From positions 682,001 through 746,000 of the forward strand of contig NC_089443.1 in the NCBI RefSeq assembly GCF_026210795.1: a stretch of DNA of 64,000 bases, read 5' to 3'. Source of the DNA: Rhizophagus irregularis. Lineage: Eukaryota > Glomeromycota > Glomeromycetes > Glomerales > Glomeraceae. Below, piece after piece: positions 9,803 to 19,431 of the stretch (its first letter is position 1; each line of letters begins with the position of its first letter). The notes beneath the pieces are model-generated. The model worked only from the letters and a program-made list of their open reading frames with translations. It ran no database searches and was not told the origin of the DNA. Position numbers and translations under genes: made by a program.

Positions 9803-11005
9803 TTGATGATAGAAATGGATGTATTGGTAACAAAAACATTTATAGATAAAGTTCAAGAAATAAAGGAAATGGATGAAGAGGAAAAAGAATTAAAGATAAA
9901 AGAATGGTTAGAAAGAGAAACAGTAATATGTAGAAGGTGCGGTAATAGGAGATTCGAAATGAACAAAATGGATAGCGAATGTGAAGAATGTATTCAAGAA
10001 ATGCAGAAAGATGAACAGGATGAGTTAGCAGAATTAAAAGATGAATTAGAAAAATTGGGATATGAGGTGGATGTATCAGAAATTCGAAGAATAAAAGGTT
10101 TTGGAGTAAATAATCGAATAATGATAACAAAAGAGTTTATAAAAGAATATATGAAGATAATAGATTTGGAAGATAAAGAAGTAAGAAAAGAAATTCATAA
10201 GTGGTTGAACGAGAATACAACTTGGTGTGAAGGATGCGAAATAAGATGGATGAATAATATGTTTAGATTAGGAGAAACTATATGTGAAGATTGTAAGGAA
10301 AAAGATATCGATGAAATGGATGATCGAGTAAGGAGATTAAAGAAAATATTTGAAGATATGGGAATAATAATGATTGAAGGAGAATTATTAAGATTAATTA
10401 GTATGGGATATACAGATGGAGAAATTTTAGATAAAGAATTTATTGAAATCTTTCGAGAAAATAAGAATGAATCAGAAAAAGAGCTGAAGAAAAAGTTAGA
10501 TAAGTTGTTAAAAGAACAGGCAGGAATTTCAGCAATATCTAACGCATTAAGAAAAGAGTTAAATATACCAATAATTAAGAAAAGTAATGTAGTATTAACG
10601 ATAGCTGATGGTAAAAATATAGCATCATTAGGAATTGCAGAAATAGAAATAGAGATTCAAGAAGATTTGGGAATAACATTAGAAGTTGAGGTAATTGATT
10701 CAAAACAAAAAGAGTTGATATTAAGAACTAATTTATTGAAATATGGAATATTAGATATGAGAGAAGGAATGTTAACGATAGAATTAAATAATGAAATTTA
10801 TGAGAAACCAATTGATTATAATGGTAGAAAAGATGTTAGTTTTGAAGAATCAGAAAGTGAAACTGAATCTGATACAGAAGAAAAAGATAATGAGATTAAT
10901 GATTCTAGTGAAGAATCAGGAGATGAGTATGAAGAAATAGAACAAGAGGAGTTGTTTTCCTTTGTGAAAAATAATGGAATGAAAAAGAAAAATAAAGTAA
11001 AATAA
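9803..11005 (+). CDS. Cys-motif repeat protein with retropepsin-like tail (catalytic DTG not seen)
   Basis: 400 aa. Two ~100-residue repeats each carry a paired C-x2-C motif: CRRCGNRRF...CEEC and CEGCEIRW...CEDC, each preceded by a KEFI/KTFI-type helix; a third partial repeat (DKEFIEIF) lacks cysteines. Residues ~250-340 (AGISAISNALRKELNIP, then TIADGKNIASLGIAEIEIEI) follow the pattern of a retropepsin after its active site, but the DTG/DSG expected just before AGIS is replaced by KEQ. The tail is acidic (ESESETESDTEE). It lies 35 bp upstream of the RT ORF. Probably the nucleocapsid/protease part of the element; the protease seems inactive. Confidence 0.6.
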   Translation: MMIEMDVLVTKTFIDKVQEIKEMDEEEKELKIKEWLERETVICRRCGNRRFEMNKMDSECEECIQEMQKDEQDELAELKDELEKLGYEVDVSEIRRIKGFGVNNRIMITKEFIKEYMKIIDLEDKEVRKEIHKWLNENTTWCEGCEIRWMNNMFRLGETICEDCKEKDIDEMDDRVRRLKKIFEDMGIIMIEGELLRLISMGYTDGEILDKEFIEIFRENKNESEKELKKKLDKLLKEQAGISAISNALRKELNIPIIKKSNVVLTIADGKNIASLGIAEIEIEIQEDLGITLEVEVIDSKQKELILRTNLLKYGILDMREGMLTIELNNEIYEKPIDYNGRKDVSFEESESETESDTEEKDNEINDSSEESGDEYEEIEQEELFSFVKNNGMKKKNKVK

Positions 11006-11040
11006 GTAGTCTTGGCCTAAGAGAAGGAGAGACGATAAAG

Positions 11041-12380
11041 ATGCCAAATGAAAGTAAGAAAGAGAAATTTGAAAGGAAAATATATTTAGGAGAAATGGAT
11101 AATCTAAAGAAAGAAATGTTTAAAGAGTTAATAAGAGAATACGAAGATATATTTGAATATGATGAAGAAAAATTAGGAAGAGTTAATAAAGTTAAGCATG
11201 AAATTGAAGTTAAAGAAGATCAAGAACTAATAGCACAAAAGAGATATAGAGAAACTGAAGAAAAAGAAAAGTTTATAAAGAAAGAAATAGAACAATTATT
11301 GAAAATGGGTAAAATAAAGAAGTCATGGAGCCCATGGTCATCTCCAGTAACATTAGCAGGAAAGAAAAGTGGAAATTACAGATTTTGTATAGATTATAGA
11401 AAATTAAATAGTGTAACTAAGTCAGATGCATATCCATTACCAAGAATTGATGAATTGTTAGAGAAATTTAGAAAAGGAAATTGGTTCACAAGTTTAGATT
11501 TAGCAGCAGGATATCATCAAGTTGAAATGGCAGAAAATGATAAAGAGAATACAGCATTTATATGTTCGCAAGGATTGTTTGAGTATAATGTTATGCCGTT
11601 GTTAACAGGTCCGTCTCAGACTCTGTCAACTATAACTAAACGTTAGGGAGTCAATAGCTATAACGTAGTTTATATCAGCAAGACACGCAAAAACACAATA
11701 CGCAAAATATAACACAATCACAGTTCGTTTTTAATATAAGAGTTTATTAAATAGTTAATACAAGTTAATCCCTAACTTATACTATCTATTTTCTATCTAT
11801 CTGACACACTGGCACACACTTTAACTTAAGAAAAATCAAAAGATATTTATATAAAAATAAAATATAAAGAAAATAATATAACTAAAATAAATAAAGTAAA
11901 TAAAATAAATGTAATAAATAAAAGAAATAATAAAAATAATAAAAATAACATAAATAATATAAATAACAAAAATAACAATTGTAACGTTAATCAGATCTAC
12001 AAAATTATTTGATTACATAATGATTGATCTACTAATTAATCATCTGATTTTTGAATCTCGTGATTTTTACTGCGCCATAATCTTCGTTATCACCGTTTGG
12101 ATTAAAGAATGCACCTGGAACATTTCAGAGATTAATGGATGAAATATTAAAAGAGTATATTGGAGAATTTGTTACGGTATATTTAGATGATATAATGATT
12201 TATTCTAGAGATTTTGAAGAACATTTAGAACATATTAATAGAGTATTAAACAAATTAAGAGAAAATAATATGATTGCGAAGTTAACGAAATGTCAATTCA
12301 GATCAAGAAATATAAACTTTTTAGGACATATAGTAGGAAAAGATGGTTTACGACCAGATGAAAAGAAATTGAGAAGATAA
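11041..12380 (+). pseudogene. Reverse transcriptase, split by a solo LTR
   Basis: First piece (11041-11599): linker KVKHEIEVKEDQELIAQKRY, then RT fingers/palm with FCIDYRKLNSVTKSDAYPLP and SLDLAAGYHQV (first catalytic Asp). After FEYNVMP the reading is interrupted by the insertion at 11600-12092 and resumes at 12093 with the expected Phe-Gly-Leu...APGTFQRLMDEIL, followed by YLDDIMIYS (catalytic YxDD) and FLGHIVGKDGLRPDEKK. A 1-nt shift near 12367-12372 ends this piece. Both catalytic motifs survive. Apart from the insertion the two parts match in frame around the 4-bp target duplication. Confidence 0.85.
11600..12092. mobile_element. Solo LTR inserted in the RT gene (493 bp)
   Basis: Begins TGTTAACAGG and ends CGTTATCA (TG...CA ends), flanked by the direct repeat CCGT at 11596-11599 and 12093-12096. 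Taking out the LTR and one CCGT restores the conserved RT reading Met-Pro-Phe-Gly. The inside is AT-rich with A-rich runs (~11850-11960) and no coding potential. It belongs to a different family from the host element's own 3' LTR candidate (which starts TGTAACC). Confidence 0.85.
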
Positions 12381-13214
12381 AGAGTATAAAAAGACCAGAA
12401 ACTATTATGGAAGTATGATCATTTTTGGGATTATGTTCATATTATAGAAGATTTATAAAGGATTTTGCGAAAATAGCGAAACCTTTACATAATTTAACGA
12501 AAAAGGATACAGAGTTCGAATGGAAAGAAGAACAACAAGTAGCTTTTGATATATTGAGAACAAAGTTAATAAAGAAACCAATTTTAATATATCCAGATTT
12601 TGATAAGGAATTTATATTAATAACTGATGGATCTAAAATAGGGTTAAGAGTAGTATTAGCTCAAATGAATGAAGATAATAAAGAAGTTGTCATAGCTTAT
12701 GCGAGTAGGAGTACAGTTGGAGCAGAAAAGAATTATCCACCAACAGAATTAGAATGTTTAGCTGTATTTTGGGGAATAAAACATTTTCAGAAATATTTAG
12801 TAGGAAGAAAGTTTATAGTAATAACAGATCATGCAGCTTTAAAAGGATTAACAGATGGTAAAGAACAGACAGGAAGAAGAGCAAGATGGGTAATGAAGTT
12901 ACAACAGTTTGATTTTAAGATAGTTCATAGAAGTGGAAAGAAAATTAAGAATGCAGATGCATTATCAAGACTACAATTTGAAGAAAAAGATATAAAAAGG
13001 GATGTTGAAAGCTTTGATCAGGAATTAAATAAAATGGATTATAATAAAGAGAAAAAGTTAAGATATGTTAAATCAGGAAATAAATGGTTTAATGCTAAAA
13101 GATTTAGAGGAAAATGGGATGATATGAAATATTTTAATGATAAAGAAGCGATATTATTAAATCTAGAAGATAAGACAGAAAGGGAATTGTTAAAAAGATT
13201 AGGAAGAGAAAGTA
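12365..13214 (+). pseudogene. RT thumb and RNase H domain
   Basis: After the frameshift near 12370 the sequence continues as KIKSIKRPETIMEV, meets a TGA at 12416-12418, then SFLGLCSYYRRFIKDFAK. RNase H follows with ITDGSKIGLRVVLAQ, PPTELECLAVFWGIKHF and VITDHAALKGL (acidic residues in the expected places) and the usual closing FKIVHRSGKKIKNADALSRL. The frame then runs without a break into the kinase-like domain, so they would be one polyprotein. Disabled by the frameshift and stop upstream. Confidence 0.8.
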
Positions 13215-13833
13215 AACCACAAATTGTTATTGTTGAAGGAGTAGATGGCACAGGAAAAACTACAATAGTAGAAAATGTGATAAACAATTAAAAGATAAAG
13301 ATAAATTGAAAGTGAGATTCAATACATTCAAAAGAAGAAGAAATGACAATGAAAGATTTAAAGAACCTTCAAAAGAATATGAATGGTTATTCAGAAAACA
13401 AGTTGTTGAAGAAATTAATAGAAGAATGACTGAATTTGATGATGAAGATATTATAATATTGGATAAGTCACCTTATAGTGAATATTTTTACCAGAAAACT
13501 AAAAGTTTTGATAGGGGATTAATTAGTCCATATGGAAATCATAAGATGGAAAAAGAAATATTTAAATATAAAGATATCATAGATAATGCAGTAGTAATAT
13601 TTTTAGAAAATGATGAATGTTGGAAAAATTACATTGGAAGAGAAACTAAGAAAAGTGAAAAAGGACATAAATCATCTTATGATACATTAAATGAAGAAGA
13701 ATATATGGACATGGTTAAAATGTTTAAAGAACACCAGAATGTATACGAAAATGAAGAAAAATATAGGAATATAAAGATTAAGAATGATAATGAAAGTTGG
13801 AAAAAGGTATATAAACAGGTCAAATATTATTAA
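13215..13833 (+). pseudogene. Thymidylate/deoxynucleoside-kinase-like domain inside the Ty3-type pol
   Basis: In frame after RNase H is IVIVEGVDGTGKTTIVENV, a Walker A loop with the exact flavour of thymidylate kinases. After a 1-nt shift at ~13280-13290 the next frame gives RRMTEFDDEDIIILDKSPYS (the D-R/K-S site of dNK/TMPK enzymes), FLENDECWKNYIGRETKKS (base/lid region with a basic lid) and a C-terminal helix. About 200 residues in total, the usual family length. The known activity of this family is phosphorylating thymidine or dTMP with ATP. Position between RNase H and integrase suggests capture into the polyprotein, perhaps to supply dNTPs for reverse transcription (inference). Confidence 0.7.
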
Positions 13834-13841
13834 GAAAAGTA

Positions 13842-13987
13842 AAATGACCAAAGAAAATATTGGATTAGAAATTTATGTACTTATTATACATAAAAATATA
13901 AACTATCATTGTATATTATTTGAAGATAAGGAATTGAAGTTTGTATTACCATTTGAAGCAGAAATAGAAGAGTTATTAAGTAAATAA
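13842..13987 (+). other. Short open segment between kinase-like domain and integrase
   Basis: About 48 codons starting MTKENIGLEIYVLI and ending EIEELLSK before a stop. It fills the gap between the kinase-like domain and the integrase zinc-binding region and may be the linker of the original polyprotein in a shifted frame. Not recognised otherwise. Confidence 0.3.
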
Positions 13988-14002
13988 AGAATAATATAAT
14001 AG

Positions 14003-15167
14003 GATATATAAGAATATAGAGAAAGAGGTTAAATATATTATTAAGGATAACTTATTATATAGAAAGGAAGGAAATAAATTACTAAAAGTTATAAGAAAAT
14101 ATGAATTCGAAGGATTAATGTACATTGCACATGACCATGAGTTGTTAGGACATTTTGGAATTGAAGCAACATATGAAAGAATTAAAGATAAATATTATTG
14201 GAAAGGAATGAAACGAGATATAGAAATATATGTTAAATCATGTGATAGTTGTCAGAGAAGAGGAAAACCGATTGGAAAACATGAATTAAATATAATTAGA
14301 GTTAAAGAACCATTTTACCAGATTGGAATAGATGTTGTGGGACCATTACCAATAACAGAAAGAAATAATAGATATATTGTTACAGCGATGGATTACTTTA
14401 CGAAATGGCCAGAAGCTAGAGCTTTAGAAACAGCAGATGCTAAAGAAATTGCAAGATTCATTTATGAAGATATAATATGTAGACATGGATGTCCGAAGAA
14501 AATACTAAGCGATAGGGGAAGTCATTTCAATAATAAGTTAGTAGAACTATTAATGGAGGAATTTCAGATAAAACATAATTTTTCGACACCTTATCACCCA
14601 AAAACGAATGGATTAATAGAAAGGTTCAACAAGACACTATGTGAATCATTAGCAAAATTGAATAATGTTAAAGATTGGGATTTAAAAGTACCAGGAGTTT
14701 TATTTGCATATAGGACAAAGAAGAATGATTCAACAAAGTTAAAACCAGGATATTTAATATATGGAAGAGAAATGAAGACACTATTAAATTTAGAAGATGA
14801 AAAAGTTACAATAACACAAAGAATTAACAGTCTAATTGAGGAATTACCAAACATTAGGAATCAGGCTAAAGAAGATATCGAAAAATCTCAAGAAAAACAG
14901 AAATTATATCATGATAAGAAGAATAAAATAAAGAAGAAATTTCAGATAGGAGATAAAGTACTATATTATAATGCAGCGAAAGAGAAACAATAGTCTGGAA
15001 AACTTGAAGAAAAATGGAAAGGACCTTATTATATACACAAAACGATTTTTAAAGGATCATATAAAATAAAGACTATGGAAGGAAAGATATGGAAGACACC
15101 AGTAAATGGAGAATTGTTAAAAGAATATATTGATAGATCAAATTTTGAAGTTTTAATTAGAATTTGA
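14003..15167 (+). pseudogene. Ty3-type integrase with C-terminal GPY/F module, one in-frame TAG
   Basis: Starts with the N-terminal region (EKEVKYIIKDNLLYRKEGNK), then the HHCC zinc site (HDHELLGHFG ... CDSCQRRG). The core follows with Asp in IGIDVVGPLP, Asp in ILSDRGSHFNN and Glu in NGLIERFNKT. A TAG at 14991-14993 after NAAKEKQ interrupts; the same frame goes on with SGKLEEKWKGPYYIHK (GPY/F module) and stops at 15165-15167. No chromodomain is visible. Catalytic residues are all present, so one nonsense change is the only lesion seen here. Confidence 0.85.
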
Positions 15168-15198
15168 GAGGACTCAAATTTTAATGCGGGAGGAAAGC

Positions 15199-15556
15199 TG
15201 TAACCAAAGATATGGAATAGATTACACAGAAATTAATGTTAGATAGTGATAATTAGTTAACTGAAAATATAATATGGATAAATAATTAGCCGATGGGTAA
15301 ATAATTAACTGATAAATAACATTTATAGTTTAGTTTAGTCACGAGAAAGTCACATGATAATACATCTTTTATTTCTTATTATTTTCTTAAATTTTTAATA
15401 GAAAAAGAATAGTAGATAGTAGAAATAATTTTCTTAACATGTATAAATACAAGTGGGATTCATTAGGAATTCTGCAGTCAATTTTTGGCTCAATAAAATA
15501 ATATTAAAATATTAATTATTAAAAGTTGTTCAAATATGAATATGCTCATTGTACAC
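15199..15556 (+). mobile_element. Candidate 3' LTR of the Ty3-type element
   Basis: A purine-rich GCGGGAGGAAAGC ends just before TGTAACC at 15199, the usual polypurine tract plus LTR start. A TATA-like TATAAATA lies at ~15442 and an AATAAA at ~15492. The right end is not certain; TTGTACA near 15556 is a possible CA end. With no 5' copy in the window the boundaries cannot be checked. Confidence 0.45.
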
Positions 15557-16583
15557 TTGAGAATTAATTAATATCATATTATAAGTCCAGAGAAGTAAAG
15601 TAAGGGAAATTATCCCAGTTTAATTATTATATGAATTGAAATAAGAAGTTAAGAGAACTCTTGCAGTTTGTAAGAGAAATTATGAGAATGTAAAAGATAT
15701 AAATGAAAGAGAGCGAGAAGTTAAGAGATTATAAAATCTAAACCAAGCATAATATTGAACTGAGTATGAGTTTAGTCCGCCGATATGTGGCAGGTATCGG
15801 TGACAACGGAAGACACGGAAAAATAATGGAAATATTCGGATAAAAATTTTTTATAGGGATATCATTGTATTTATTTATATTATTAATAAAAAATTATTTT
15901 GTCAATATCTATGGTGGCAACATGATTTATCACGGGCATAGGTATCAGCCCGTATCACAATGTCTTTAAAAATTACGCAAATTCAACCACCTATGGGGTA
16001 TACAGGTGTATAAAAATAGTGAATAACCTTAATAATAAGAATTTTCCCATTTTTTTAAAAATAAAATTTTATGTATCTTTTTATCAGTGAGAATTTATGT
16101 TAGTATGTAGTGATTATGTTTGACATATTATTTTGTGAAAACCAGAGGTTTCTGCAAAGTGTGTGTATAATTTGAAGATTTGCTTTGTAAAGCCTTTTCA
16201 AACTTTTTAATATGTGCTACAAAACATGTTTCAAGTTTGTTTAACATTTTATTAGTACAAGCTTAGATTATGTTATACAGTTATAAACACTAAGATTGCC
16301 TGCCTAAACCTCTCCAAAATTCTACGATTAGTTTCTCCAAGATTTTACTATAGTTTTATTATAGTTTTGGCAAGGTTTCAGCAATTTTGGCATTTATAAT
16401 AAGTTTTGTCAGGTTTTGCTTTTCTCCAGAGTTTCACCAACTTTTTAATAAGACTTTCATATAGTTTTGGCAAAGTTTCGCTATTTTGGCATTTCACCAA
16501 CTTGCCAAAACCCCCTAGTTTCTCCAGCAACCTTAATAAACACGTTTATTTAAGTTGATTTTAGAAAAATAGCTCATTTCATT
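15557..16583. other. Non-coding stretch with small dispersed repeats
   Basis: No gene seen. The motif ATTCGGATAAAAATTTTTTA followed by TAGGG occurs at 15834-15860; related copies lie at ~18972 and ~46818. Between about 16363 and 16490 a ~35-bp phrase (TATAGTTTTGGCAA-GTTTC-GC-ATTTTGGCATT) occurs twice, 93 bp apart, pointing to old local duplication. Confidence 0.5.
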
Positions 16584-16946
16584 TAGGGATGGGGATGGTT
16601 CCATCAGTTTAGTTCCAGTTCTATAAAATGGCAGAACCAGTTCTGAGCAGAACTATTCTGAAAAGTCAGTTCTGATCAGTTTGGTTCTATGGAACAGTCC
16701 GTTTTCAAGCAGAACCATTCAAAAAGTCAGTTCCAAGCGGTTCAGCTTTACAGAATGGTCCAAGAAGTTAACTAAATACTACCCGGAAAAAAGGTTAACT
16801 GGTAAGATACATATGAACTGAACGGAACCAAACTTCTTGAGTCAAATGGTTTCATTTTAGGAACCAAACTGGGTTCTCGGTTCTGACTCTGTTCTCAATT
16901 CTGAACCATGCTCGAACCACTCAGCAGTGGAACTTTTCCATCCCTA
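16584..16946. mobile_element. hAT-like MITE (363 bp)
   Basis: Imperfect terminal inverted repeats: TAGGGATGGGGATGGTTCC at the left and GGAACTTTTCCATCCCTA at the right. Flanked by 8-bp direct repeats ATTTCATT / GTTTCATT (7 of 8 match). The inside repeats the words GGTTC and AGTTC in both orientations and has no coding frame. The 8-bp duplication and TAGGG ends fit hAT-type non-autonomous elements. Confidence 0.75.
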
Positions 16947-17575
16947 GTTTCATTAATCTCTTTATAATTCCTTTAGTTTAGATAATACTTATGTGTCTTC
17001 TATTCTGATGATAATAATACAAATACATTTAATATATTAAAATGTTTTTATTATACTTTAGTTATTATTTTATAATTGTATTGTATCTAGGTTTATAAAA
17101 ATATCTCAAAATAATATCACAATAATTTTTTAATGCTTTTATTATTATTTATTATTATAATATAATTAACTTTGATATTATTTTAATATTTTAATTTCAA
17201 AAATACTTTAAATATATTTTGATATATTTTAAAAATTTTTACAAAATAATTGCACAATTGTTTTGAAAGCTATTGTATATAGGTTTATAAAAATATTTCA
17301 AAAATTGGCAATTTTTAGTAAAGTATATTATCTAAAAGTATCCAGAAGAATTTATTGAATATTACAGATTTACGGTTCTTTTTATTCATATTTTCCAGCT
17401 ATTATCTGAAAGTACTTATTCTATTTTTTAGCTTTCTTATAATTTTTTCAAGTAGTAATTTGGTTATTAGCTGTTTTTTTCTTTTGTTGAACTTGATTTC
17501 GTTATTCTAGTTAAACTTTTATTGCCTCTTATATTTATCAAATTTAAATTGTAATATTATAAATATTTGTAAACA
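16947..17575. other. AT-rich non-coding stretch
   Basis: Mostly A/T with T-rich runs. A ~33-bp phrase (TTGTAT-TAGGTTTATAAAAATAT-TCAAAA) occurs at ~17078 and ~17273. Nothing else seen. Confidence 0.4.
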
Positions 17576-18545
17576 CTAACAAAAATTATAAATATACTGG
17601 GATTTCTCAAATCCTCTTGTATTTGTGAAGATACTAATTAAACACCAGTTCATTTTTTCAGTAATTGAAGATGCTTCAATAATTGTTTTAGAAGGAGTTG
17701 AATCAGTTGTTGCAGATTTCTTAATAACTTTAGGTGAGGACAATTGGACATTAATATCAATACTTGATAATGATTTGGTGTTTGTGAATTTGGACTTGTT
17801 TTCTTGAGTTTTGGATAAGGGGGAGTGATACATTTTCGTTGGGAGGTGGATCATATATACCTTGTAATGAGCTTATTTAACTTTTTTCTTGCATTCAGTC
17901 TCAGCTATAAAATTTATATTAATATCAGGTTAAAATTTTACATAATAATAACATACTAAATATTACCCAATTTCCAACGATATCTATAGTCATTTTTGCA
18001 AAATAAAGTCTCCCACTGAAACAGGAAATGTTGGAAATCATTTTTAAACCAAATAATAGTTTAGAAAAGTTAATTAGGTTTAAGAATATGGAAGATATAA
18101 ATATATAACTTAAATTATTAATGACATTTTGAATTTTACCCGAAGTTTCTCTGCAATTTCTGCAATTTACAAATTCTTCGTTAGAACATATTGTTAAATT
18201 TATAAAATTGTAAAATTATACTTGCCTGATAAGTCCAATATGTATCATATGATAAATAGAGAAAATCTTCCCAGTCCTCTTTTGGTTGTTTCATTTTTAC
18301 CGTTGTTTCCATTCTTCTTTGGTAATAGGATTTTGTATACTTAACCACGTGGAAACTAACAATTATTATTAATATCACTAATATTATTTTTGAAACATTT
18401 TTGTATTTAATTACCGATGTCAGTGTTAATAATTCTTGTAGGAGTATTTGATAGTATAACAGTAGAAATAGGCATTGGAGTTGGCGCAGAAGGGGTTTGT
18501 TGGATAGCAGAACTTTTGGATTCGCTAGTAGCTGAAATAATAAAG
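17576..18545 (-). pseudogene. Possible spliced gene remnant, Ser/Thr-rich with a hydrophobic segment
   Basis: Read on the minus strand: an exon-like piece at ~18535-18415 encodes SKSSAIQQTPSAPTPMPIST and is bounded by TTTCAG and GTAATT, which look like splice sites. The next piece (18378-18181) has the hydrophobic MILIIIVSFHVV then KEDWEDFLYLSYDTYW. A last piece (17854-17576) is Ser/Thr/Lys-rich (SLSSIDINVQLSSPKVIKK). I could not join them into one clean frame. Perhaps the tail of a single-pass membrane protein; family unknown. Confidence 0.25.
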
Positions 18546-19431
18546 TTATACTTGAAGTGGATTTGTCAATATTTATTTTTTTTGAATATTTTATAAGTAT
18601 TATTGTAATAGTAATATTAAAAAAAAAATGATAAGAATTAAGTTCTAAAAAGCAAAATACGTTTTTATTTATTTATTGAGAGCTTATTATTTTTTGACTT
18701 AAATTATAATGCGTTTTTTATACTTATATATATGTTTTTAAACGCGTCCACTTACCTTTTTAATAGTTAAGTTACTATGTAATTTAACTAATTTATTAAG
18801 TGATCTACATGAAATTGCTTTCCGGAGTATTTTCAATTTAAGATTATTTTCGGAAATTTTCAGTTATTTTAAATTCCTAAAATTTGGCTAAAACAACATT
18901 CGCAACATAATCGGAATATTTTCTGTAATATTCGGGACATCAAAATATTCGGAAAAAAATCGGAGTGTGCCGAATAAAAATTTTTTATAGGGCAAGTGTT
19001 AAAAGAATTATTTTGGATACACTTTTCTATATTAATAAAAAAAAAAAATATGAGAGTACTTATAGGCAATAATTTGTTGCTCTGTCGTAGTGGCTTTTCG
19101 AGTTTTTATATTACTTTGCATTTAACTCATGCTTTGCAAATGATGTATTGGTTAATATATTGAATGATATCCATTCTTTATAAGTAAAAATATAAGAATT
19201 GCTTTTATTCTTCATATATTTAACAATAAACCATTTTATTTATAAAATAAATTAAACACTTTTCCATAAATCTTAAATGTAAAACATTATAACGTTTAAT
19301 TTAATATACTATAAAATATAAAGTACATAGAAAAAAATGAATTGATATAAACTTTTTACATATTCACATAAAAGCCTCTCATCTCCTTCTAGTGATAAGA
19401 ATATAACAAAAATGTATAAAAATTTATATAC
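18546..19431. other. AT-rich non-coding stretch downstream of the MACPF-like gene
   Basis: No gene. Contains a region rich in TCGGAAT/ATTCCGA words (18820-18975) that ends in GAATAAAAATTTTTTATAGG at 18972-18991, the same terminal phrase as at 15834 and 46818; probably a decayed transposon end. The 3' UTR or a final small exon of the neighbouring minus-strand gene may lie at 19380-19431. Confidence 0.4.

Larger units (their letters stand above)
8890..15556 (+). mobile_element. Decayed Ty3-type LTR retrotransposon carrying a kinase-like domain
   Basis: Order: gag remnant (8890-9687), Cys-rich/protease-like ORF (9803-11005), reverse transcriptase (11041-12380, split by a solo LTR), RNase H (to ~13200), a P-loop kinase-like domain (13215-13833), integrase (14003-15167), a purine-rich GGGAGGAAAGC and a 3' LTR candidate from 15199. 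The order RT-RNase H-integrase is that of Ty3/Gypsy. At least three frameshifts, two in-frame stops and one insertion show it is dead. Coding sequence is extremely A-rich (AGA, AAA, GAA, TTA codons), unlike the kinase genes nearby. No 5' LTR was found. Confidence 0.85.
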
